20,952 nt of DNA from Pigoraptor vietnamica (Eukaryota > Opisthokonta > Filasterea), in assembly GCA_943704525.1 (NCBI GenBank), contig CALSCQ010001280.1, positions 1 through 20,952 on the forward strand. The letters are read 5' to 3'. The notes beneath the pieces are model-generated. The model made no database searches. It worked only from the letters and a program-made list of their open reading frames with translations, and was not told the origin of the DNA. Below, piece after piece: positions 8,083 to 14,814 of this stretch; the first letter of the stretch is position 1, and every line of letters begins with the position of its first letter. The translations under genes were made by a program, and so were the position numbers.

Positions 8083-8240
8083 AAGAGCATGTCCACGAAA
8101 ATGGACTTGTCCCGGCTCTGCCGGCCCGAAGGGATCCGCGATTACGTGGGATTTGTGGGACCAATCTCTGAACGCGTACGAAGAGCGCGGATCCCTACGC
8201 GGGCCGGCCTGGCCGGGACACGTGCACCGTGGTGAGCGGT
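8083..8240 (-). mobile_element. Palindromic MITE-like element B3 (most complete copy)
   Basis: On the plus strand it starts GCATGTCCACGAAAATGGAC, then arm TTGTCCCGGCTCTGCCGGCC with CGAAGGGATCCGCG (to 8140), a middle with GTGGGACCAATCTCTGAACG, the inverted arm CGCGGATCCCTACGCGGGCC with GGCCTGGCCGGGACA (8186-8220), and the reversed hairpin core CCGTGGTGAGCGGTGG. Arms of about 33 bp pair with few mismatches over a 45-bp centre. No open frame inside codes for a transposase, so it would be non-autonomous if mobile. Confidence 0.8.
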
Positions 8241-8399
8241 GGACAGACTCTAAGCCGATACAAATGCAGATCGCATGAGAGGCCCGTCGAAAACCCACGA
8301 GCACGACCAAACAGGCACGCCAGTCTGTCAGTCGTATTGAGGCAAGCAGACACGTTGCCACGACAAGTACTATCCGAAAAGCGTGAAGAAAAAGAAAAA

Positions 8400-8735
8400 G
8401 CCGATGAGGGGGACATTGATCGTTATGGCTCACAACAATTATTTCTTGGCGAAAACTTTTCCGGTCGGAAATCGCCGTGCCAACAGGGACGGATTTGCCG
8501 GCCCGAAGGGCGTCGGAAAAAATGGAGAAACCGGTGAGGGGGTAAGTTCAATCGTTTTTGGCGCACTATTTTATTCTTTGCAAAACCGTTTTCTTGGGGC
8601 GAATACTTTTTTCGACCGAGAATCCTCGTGCAGAATCAGGAAGTCGAGGAAAAAAAAAGGAAAGACAGGTGAGGGAAAGTTCACCGTACGTTTTTTGGCG
8701 CGCCACGTGGGGGGAAAATGGAAAAGGTCATAGAG
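8400..8735 (+). repeat. Degenerate tandem repeat, about 130-bp period, three copies
   Basis: Copies start near 8401, 8532 and 8668, each opening with a GRTGAGGGGG-like block, then an A/C/G mix leading to ATCGTT or CGTACGTT and a TTGGCGC segment. The first two also share a later block (TTCTTGGCGAAAAC against TTCTTGGGGCGAATAC; CGCCGTGC against CCTCGTGC). The plus strand is strongly purine-rich. Related short blocks (GAGTAAGCTGAAGCATGT at 8885 and GGGTAAGCTGAATCATGT at 8999) suggest the array once extended further. No credible coding frame. Confidence 0.55.
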
Positions 8736-9165
8736 TAAGTTGTGTTTTGGTGTAGGATAACGGCGGAGAGGCCTGCGGCCGGGGTGATGGGGTGAGCACA
8801 ACTTGTTTTATTTCAGAGGGAACGGGGTTTGGGCGAAACGCTTTGAGGTGCACATGGGCTTCGTCGAAAGGACAATCACGGGATGAGTAAGCTGAAGCAT
8901 GTAGGCGCAAATTGGTTTTGATCTAATCGGTGAAGGCAGTTGTTCACGTATGGACATAGGATTGATTGAGGATTGTATTTTTGCAGTTTAGACGGACAGG
9001 GTAAGCTGAATCATGTTAGGCGAAGTTTTGTGGAATAGTTCGCCTTCTAGCGAGAATCGCAAGACCTCGGACAACAGGTAAAAACTGGTCAATTAGGAAC
9101 ATGAGCCGCGAAAGAGAGGACTAGGGCGAAGACGTGAGAGACGAGAAGAGGGCCGGGGCGAAAAG

Positions 9166-9555
9166 AGAAAAGTTTTGCGCCGGACTTAGTAACCCCTTTC
9201 AGCATCCACGAAAAAACTGAATCCATAAGGAGGGAACGCTCATATCCCTCGCTTTCCAGAAAAGAAAAGTTGCGCAAAACGTTTTTCAGCGGGTGGACCG
9301 CCGAGCTGGGTCTTCAAAAAAGAACGGAAAGTTGTGCAAAACTTTCTCCAGCGGGTGGACCGGCCGGGTTCAAGAACGCAATCTGGGTGGGTTAGTGTTG
9401 GACATAATGTCGAACTTATTGACTTATATGAATCCCTTATGAATCAACTTATTGACTTCTATAAATCCCTTGTGCGGATCTCTTGGGGCTGGCAAAGCCA
9501 GAACGAGTCGATCTTCGTGGACATGCTGAAAGGGGGGTCCGGCGCAAAACTTTTC
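9166..9555. repeat. Inverted repeat pair (arms 9166-9212 and 9513-9555)
   Basis: The left arm reads GAAAAGTTTTGCGCCGGACT ... CCCCTTTCAGCATCCACGAA; its reverse complement recurs at 9513-9555 as CTTCGTGGACATGCTGAAAG ... TCCGGCGCAAAACTTTTC. The arms differ by a few bases and small gaps, and enclose about 300 bp that contains the direct repeats listed separately. It may be a decayed non-autonomous element or a fold-back duplication. It shares the block TTCGTGGACATGCT with the outer end of element B3. Confidence 0.6.
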
Positions 9556-9660
9556 TTTAACGGGTGACCGGTTCAAGAACGCAAGCTGGGTCTTCAAAAA
9601 AAGAACGAAAAGTTGCGCAAAACTTTTTTCTGCGAGTGGACCGCCGGTTGAGGATCGCCA
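9257..9660 (+). repeat. Direct repeats with a GTTGCGCAAAAC core, four partial copies
   Basis: Near-copies of a unit with GTTGCGCAAAACTTTTTTCA, GCGGGTGGACCGCC, TTCAAGAACGCAA and GCTGGGTCTTCAAAAA lie at about 9257-9319, 9320-9396, 9540-9603 and 9604-9660. The core TTGCGCAA is palindromic. Open frames on the minus strand (for example 9741-9424) run through several copies and are repeat translation rather than a gene. Confidence 0.65.
9413..9473 (+). repeat. Two tandem copies of a 33-bp unit
   Basis: AACTTATTGACTTATATGAA... at 9413 and AACTTATTGACTTCTATAAA... at 9446, each continuing TCCCTT. AT-rich compared with its surroundings and nested within the inverted repeat at 9166-9555. Confidence 0.8.
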
Positions 9661-10573
9661 GATATGGTCTGGAAGTTCCCAGAACACGGCCTCGTCATAA
9701 TATCTGAAACTGACGGTGGCGGCAATTTGTTGTCGGATCATGCAGCCTAATCCACAGTACGTGGCAGCCTTTCTCTGCGCTTCAGGGTTGCGATTTCCTT
9801 TATCTTGTGCTATCTTGTGCTTCCAGTTGAGCGAGAAATGCTTTGACTTGCGACTTCTTCGCGTCCTTGCTTATCCACCACTTGCACTCGTCGTTTATTC
9901 ATGTGCGCTCGTCGTTCAACTGTTCTTTAACTGAGGCAAACACGGTCCTCCTGCAGGCTCGTGATCGTGTCCTGTTGTTTGCCGACTTCACGTCCTCGTT
10001 CGCCTTGGAGTCTCCCATGCAAACGACGCAGCCGTCGGCATCTCGACAAGGTTGAGGCGACAGCTCAATGAGGACAGGCTGTCGATTGGGGGCGATGACC
10101 GGGCTGCCCACGGCGCGCGACTAACTGACATGGCGACCGCAGAGCCAGTGATTCATGGTGTCGCTTGTGAGGAATGCCCTGCAGCTCAGTGACAGGAGCG
10201 GCGGTGCTGTCTGCCGGCCGTCCCTACACTCAACAACTGGAAGCACCGCCGGAGCATGGTGGCCGGCTGCCTCCGGTTCCGACTAACTCTGTGCTGAAGC
10301 TGGCCATGCGGTCAAGCAGTCTAACTACAGCCGGACCTGACAGGGCTACAGTGAGTTCCAGAACGGACTGCCAGTACATAAGGGAAGCCGCCGGGTCCCA
10401 CAGGAATACATTTGTGCACGGTCCCATTGGGAAAAGAAGCACACAGAACAGTTTACCGACAAAGACGTGGTGTGCATGGGCCGTAAGGCGGCCGTCCGTT
10501 GCACAGTCGCTGACTGCTGCAGCAATCAGCCATTGTCAGTTCTGGGGCCGGCGGAAGGGAATCTAAGACACCT
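9661..10573. other. Stretch without a supported gene; possible remains of the minus-strand gene's 3' part
   Basis: On the minus strand 10560-10230 stays open for about 100 codons (including LFPMGPCTNVFLWDPAASLM) but has no family match. It could be a downstream exon, or decayed sequence, of the secreted-protein gene at 10574-11092. The rest shows only short open frames on both strands. No RNA gene or clear repeat is visible. Confidence 0.35.
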
Positions 10574-11092
10574 CTAGTCAGTACAGCACCTCAGACTCCC
10601 GCGGGCACGTACCGGATGGACAGCGTCTGCCTGACGTCCACCGCAGGACGGCTGTGTCAGGCCGTGCCAATGCACGCGAATGCCGTCGTTGTCTTGTTGG
10701 CGCACGCCGGGCGCGTCAGCCGTCCCGCAGTCCGCCAAGGGAACGCCGTCGGAGTGAGGTCGCCGGCCGATATGCTTGACGATGCGCGCCTCGAGGTCTC
10801 TCCAGTGCATTTTCTTCTGTTCGTCGCAGGGCAGGCCTTCGCCGTCGCAGCCGCCCGTAGTCATTTGCTGCGTCTCAGCACTGGCATCCGGCTCATCCGT
10901 GTCACCGTGATGCACCGAAGACGCCGCGGCTTCCTGCGCATTACTGACGCTGTGCGCTAACGACGATTGCTCTACGCCGGCCTCGTGCTGCTTGTCCTCG
11001 CCGGACTGAGGCTCCGCATGCGTGACCGAAGCGATTGCCAACGCGACGCAGCCCAGACTGATTAACACGCGGCTCAGAAAGCGGGACGTCAT
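10574..11092 (-). CDS. Predicted secreted protein with an HWHG (multicopper-oxidase-like) motif, probably incomplete
   Basis: A 172-residue frame from ATG at 11092. Seen: a clear Sec signal peptide (MTSRFLSRVLISLGCVALAI, cleavage probably after THA at 26), a low-complexity Glu/Gln/Ser region to about 75, two Cys (C82, C89), WRDLEARIVKHIG, then DNDGIRVHWHGLTQ with HWHG at 141-144. In multicopper oxidases such as laccases the first copper-binding motif is HWHG, in just this kind of context (-TSIHWHGxxQ). The frame ends about 30 residues later, far short of a real oxidase (usually around 500 residues), and the other three copper motifs are not seen downstream. It is therefore a broken or unresolved spliced gene, or the HWHG match is chance. 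It is divergent from the F-box gene at 11658, with a shared upstream region. Confidence 0.45.
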   Translation of the reverse strand: MTSRFLSRVLISLGCVALAIASVTHAEPQSGEDKQHEAGVEQSSLAHSVSNAQEAAASSVHHGDTDEPDASAETQQMTTGGCDGEGLPCDEQKKMHWRDLEARIVKHIGRRPHSDGVPLADCGTADAPGVRQQDNDGIRVHWHGLTQPSCGGRQADAVHPVRARGSLRCCTD

Positions 11093-11657
11093 CGCTGGTT
11101 CAGTCTCCTTTGACCGTTGCTCGTCAGTTTTCTGTGTTCGCCTTTTGGGATGGCCTAAAGCACGCCATGCAGTGCTTTACTGCTGCGGCGGGATGTGGCG
11201 TCTCACAATAAACTTTTGGTGAAAATTTTGCACAAGTTAGTCGATAGTTGAATATTTACAATTTCCTTTGCGATACGGACAATGATGAGGATTTCTACTT
11301 AAAGACCACGTGAGCCGTACCCTGCGTTATTCAGAGTTTACTCCGCTTGACTCCGAGGGACGGTCACTCCCCGCAAAAAGACGCACGCTACGCCACACGA
11401 TTTCCTCCTGCTCTACTCGTTGCTTCCGAGTGGTGAGTGTGAACTGCACTGTCCGCGTCGCGTGTGCGTGCGCGGAGTGTGGTGTCGTCGGTGTTTGTGG
11501 TGCGTTCGCAGCGTTTGCTCACTGCTTTGGCCTGTTTTCTGCGCGCAGAATCAGTTTGCGCTCCCTGTGCCCCCCCTGTCGCCACGCGAACCCTCCGTTC
11601 CCGTTGCCCTTCCTTTGCTTGTTGCTTTGCGAGCCCTCGTTTTCTCGAAAACCGAAA
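11093..11657. promoter_or_regulatory. Divergent upstream region and 5' leader of the F-box gene
   Basis: Lies between the minus-strand secreted-protein gene and the plus-strand F-box gene. The part at 11210-11310 is AT-rich and is the likeliest promoter area. From about 11310 to 11657 the F-box frame stays open but encodes a Cys/Phe/Arg-rich, non-globular sequence with no ATG in frame, so I read it as leader. No confident TATA box was identified. Confidence 0.45.
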
Positions 11658-13412
11658 ATGTCCGACGTGCCTAGCTCGATTGTTCTGCCCGCGCCCGAGG
11701 TCTCTGTTCCCGGTGCGCCGAACCTCGACTCGCTCCCCGCGGAGACGATTGTCGTCCACATTCTGCCGTACCTGACGAATGCTGAGGCGGCCGCGCTGGC
11801 CAAGACGTGCGGTCGTCTCTTTCGCGTCCTCCGTCACGAGCGCCTGTACCACCTGTGGCCGCTGTACAATCGCCAGTACATTGAGGACGCGGCTTTTCGC
11901 GAGGAGGTGAAGGCGTGGATTCCCGTTGGACGGCTCGTGCTTTCTGCTTACGGGGATATGCCTGGCATTGTCTCCAGGCGCCTGAGAGAAATCCCGTTGT
12001 CTTTCAAGGGCGTGCATACGGCAAACCTTCGCAGTATGCGTCTTGCTGCAGACCTCTCTACACTCGCAGCCGTCCGAATCATTTATGTCCTCGCCCTCCT
12101 CCCTGAATGTGAGGGTACCGTTTCCGCAAGCGTTGGGAAACTTGTCATTGATGCGGCACACCAGTGTGACCCCGCACTATTTGCGAAAGTGCCATTCCTG
12201 GATCTTTGGAAAGTAAAACAGCACATGCTGCCTGTGCTACGGCCGCGACGTATTATCTTGCGCGAATGTGGCGTGGATGTTACAGACGTGTCGTGTCTCG
12301 CGGATGTCGAATTTGTTCACTTGGTGAAGTGCAAGCACGTAACGGTTGAGTCTATTGGAAAACTGAGAGGTTGTGTGAAGGTGGAAGAGTATGGCCTGTC
12401 CAAGTGGAAGTGGCGATCGATTCCTCCTGAGCTTTCCAATCTTCACACATTGCACATGGACTTTGGTGTGGAGGTCCTCGAGGATGTCTCGAATGCGCGC
12501 AACTATTATCGTCTCAAACTGCTATCGTGCAATTGTTTGGTCGACACGGCACCTCTGTCGGCGGTGTCCGTTGTCGACCTGAGACGCTATCGGTCCAATG
12601 ATGGTGCATTGCGGAACATATCCTCCCTCGGCTCTGTCCACACCCTCGATCTCTATGCTAATAAGGGTATCATTGGTATTGAGGCGCTTGGGCATAACCA
12701 CACACTGGACCTCACAGCGACATCATGGCCATCTTGCGAAAATGCAGACCTCTCTTTCCTTGGACACGTACATGAATTGCGGCTTGCTCAGAATTTGTGG
12801 CTTTCAAACGTTACAGGACTGGGTCATGTGCATACCCTTGACTTATATGGCTGCAAGCAGCTGAGGGACGTATGCGCGCTTGGAAGTGTCCACACCCTTA
12901 TTCTGAGCTATTGCAAGCTTGTTGAAGACGTTTCGGCTCTGGGAAATGTCCATCATCTCGATTTGTCGCAAACAAGTGTTCGAAATGTGACCGCCCTCGG
13001 TCATGTGCATACTCTAAAGCTTTGTGAGACTCCGGTCACCGATGCTATGGCCCTTGGTGGCAACTATTACCTTGACCTGAGCTGCACACAAGTTGCAGAC
13101 GTGTCCAACCTTGGTGGAGTTCGCACATTGAAACTTTCGGCTTGCCCCCGCGTGGTAGATGTTTCCGCACTGGGTCATGTTCACGAGCTGTCTCTCAACC
13201 ATTCTGGAGTGATTGACGTAAGTGCATTGAGCAATGTTTACACGTTGAACATCGCCTACACCAAAGTCTCTGATGTGACTTCGTTGGGCGGGGTACACAA
13301 TCTGAATGTCGCTGGCTGTAACATTCTTGTTGGCGATATTCACGCACATAGGCAATGTCTCAGCCATGGAAAATGCACGTGTTCTGGAAGCAAGAAACTC
13401 TTGGCACACTGA
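11658..13412 (+). CDS. F-box and leucine-rich-repeat protein
   Basis: A 584-residue protein; start chosen at the ATG at 11658 (context CGAAAATGTCC), just before the F-box. Seen: an F-box at about 23-65 (NLDSLPAETIVVHILPYLTN ... LAKTCGRLFRVLRHE), a variable linker to about 260, then some 12 regular repeats of 20-24 residues from about 324 to 565 with consensus LGxVHxLxLxxxxVxDVSA, and a short Cys/His tail (HRQCLSHGKCTCSG). Family knowledge: the F-box binds Skp1 and places the protein in an SCF ubiquitin ligase, the LRR arc selecting the target. LRRs of this VHTLDL style are, to my knowledge, common in amoeba-infecting giant viruses, which use F-box proteins against host ubiquitin pathways; amoebae also carry such genes. 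The frame is intact and no intron is needed, unlike the neighbouring spliced gene. Strictly regular repeats suggest growth by recent internal duplication. Confidence 0.85.
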   Translation: MSDVPSSIVLPAPEVSVPGAPNLDSLPAETIVVHILPYLTNAEAAALAKTCGRLFRVLRHERLYHLWPLYNRQYIEDAAFREEVKAWIPVGRLVLSAYGDMPGIVSRRLREIPLSFKGVHTANLRSMRLAADLSTLAAVRIIYVLALLPECEGTVSASVGKLVIDAAHQCDPALFAKVPFLDLWKVKQHMLPVLRPRRIILRECGVDVTDVSCLADVEFVHLVKCKHVTVESIGKLRGCVKVEEYGLSKWKWRSIPPELSNLHTLHMDFGVEVLEDVSNARNYYRLKLLSCNCLVDTAPLSAVSVVDLRRYRSNDGALRNISSLGSVHTLDLYANKGIIGIEALGHNHTLDLTATSWPSCENADLSFLGHVHELRLAQNLWLSNVTGLGHVHTLDLYGCKQLRDVCALGSVHTLILSYCKLVEDVSALGNVHHLDLSQTSVRNVTALGHVHTLKLCETPVTDAMALGGNYYLDLSCTQVADVSNLGGVRTLKLSACPRVVDVSALGHVHELSLNHSGVIDVSALSNVYTLNIAYTKVSDVTSLGGVHNLNVAGCNILVGDIHAHRQCLSHGKCTCSGSKKLLAH

Positions 13413-14814
13413 TTCGCAGCCGTTGCTTGTGAAATATTGCCGGCTTCCACCTTGGATTCCAAAGATATAATTAAAGAAAAAGCGAGCTTCTCAGTGTTAC
13501 TTCTAGCAGTCTTGCTCTTGGGCTCACCCCTGGTCTGTGCGTTTGTGTGTTGTGATACTCCCTTAGTGAGATTTGGCAAATATGCAGTGCCAAAACGTAA
13601 AAATTACGGCGCCGCCACATTTACAACAACTGAACTGACGATTTCCCTTACACCAATTTCAGTGCATGACAGAACTCAAGGAACAGGGCGCAAGCCGTTT
13701 GCTTGCAAGAATGTTTTCAAGAACACCGTTAGAGCTTTACTGTGAGTGCCAAAAAGGAGTCAAGGCCACTTAAAGGTTAGGGCATCACGCCGATTTCAAT
13801 GCATTGGGATTCAGGATTCATTGACAACTAAATTAAATTAAAGCTTTTAAAAGTACTTCAGTTCACAAGGTGTGCTCGGCGGGCAGCTTTCAACGTCTGT
13901 TATCTTTGAGAATAAGCTGCATCAGACGTGCACTCGCATCAACTGAACTGTTCTGTACCTTAACACATAAATTTGTTTGCCTGAACGGCACAACTGGCAG
14001 AACTGGACAATGGGCCAACTGAACCAACGAAAGCTGCCGCATTTTCAGCACTTAAAGAGTTTGTCTAACTGGCAACTGGATTTCGATCTTATCACACTGG
14101 ATTACTGCGTTAATTGCCGCGGATATACGTTTGGAAACGTAGAGTGCCGGGCCTCAGGCGACTTGACATACAACTGAAGGCTCCTTATAAAAGACTGGCG
14201 CCGGCTGATTTCATCGCCGGCTGAACCCAACCTCAGTCCGATAACAGTAACTGTTTGACTGAGTGCCAACGGGTTCGTATTTATCAAGTCCACAACGAAA
14301 AGATCACTGGCTATAGCGCCCCATGTGCAAAGTCATACCGTTGCTCGAGTCTCGGAGGCACTGCTGCACTGTGCAAATTGAAAGTCAAATTATACTCGTA
14401 ATCGGCAGTGGCGGCATCACATGGCTGGTCGACCGTCCGAACGCCGCGAGAGGAACGCTCATTCCACATTTCCCGGCGTTCGGCGCGGCAGACAAACGGG
14501 ACTTTCTGGGACCTTGGCGAGACAAGCATCGGAAATTAAAGAATTAAGGGAACGTGGCTAGCAAGAGCGCGCGAGTCGGCTTATCTTTGTGTGCATACGG
14601 CCATAACACTGTAGTAGAAGTGCGTGCGGGGGCGGCGGTGCATGGCGTGTACCACCTCGAATCAGGGGCAGTACCCCTGACCTCGAATCCTCTCGCGTTA
14701 GATGTGCCGAGCGTGTGAACAACCCAGTGAGTTTATAGCATACTCGTACTGTAGCGATCGCGATTGGTGTGATTTGCTTCGTCTTAACGGCTGCTGTCAT
14801 CGATCTCGACGTCT
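13413..14814. other. Long intergenic stretch, no gene supported
   Basis: Separates the F-box gene from the 3' end of the large minus-strand gene. It holds a hydrophobic frame at about 13437-13745 with no ATG, a 74-codon ATG frame at 14323-14547 without motifs, a TATAAAAG at about 14188, a direct repeat GCCGGCTGA (about 14202 and 14216) and a stable hairpin at 14662-14680. The 13-bp palindrome AACAGTAACTGTT near 14245 recurs, reversed, in the SET-gene intron (about 4149). Confidence 0.5.
14662..14680. terminator. Hairpin downstream of the large minus-strand gene
   Basis: TCAGGGG and CCCCTGA form a perfect 7-bp stem with loop CAGTA, flanked on both sides by CCTCGAATC. It lies about 135 bases 3' of the stop codon at 14815. 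A role in transcript end formation is inferred from position only. Confidence 0.3.

Larger units (their letters stand above)
3..8240. other. Candidate giant-virus-derived segment (Nucleocytoviricota-like), extent approximate
   Basis: This stretch holds a viral-type DNA polymerase B end, a SET protein, a Cys-pair protein, a small acidic-tailed protein and shared palindromic repeats beside several of their 3' ends. These gene kinds and the compact single-exon style of most of them fit a giant virus. One decayed coding stretch (about 4988-5910) and the repeat load suggest an old, partly broken insertion. The left end is outside the window; the right end is set only by the last complete palindromic element. 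The F-box/LRR gene at 11658-13412 may belong to it too. The spliced gene at 14815-20952 looks cellular, so the window would cross a virus-host junction somewhere between 8240 and 14815. No terminal repeats or target duplication could be recognised. Confidence 0.4.

Noticed and set aside
7849-8433. Several 90-130 codon frames across the microsatellite and element B3
   Set aside because: They read through the ACGC repeat and both palindromic arms; the peptide is repeat translation.
9424-9741. 105-codon minus-strand frame
   Set aside because: It runs through the GTTGCGCAAAAC repeats and the 33-bp tandem, giving repeated peptides.
9899-10111. 70-codon minus-strand frame with GCVVCMGD, RING-like at first sight
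   Set aside because: There is only one Cys pair, no ATG (GTG start) and no further zinc ligands at RING spacing.
13437-13745. 102-codon frame with a hydrophobic, signal-like stretch
   Set aside because: It has no ATG in frame (starts at TTG), and nothing beyond the hydrophobic run supports a gene.
14323-14547. 74-codon ATG frame
   Set aside because: Short and without motifs or context; expected by chance in this length of noncoding sequence.
14655-14700. Possible tRNA, because of the CTCGAATCC T-loop-like sequence and a hairpin
   Set aside because: No acceptor stem, D-arm or anticodon arm can be laid out on either strand.
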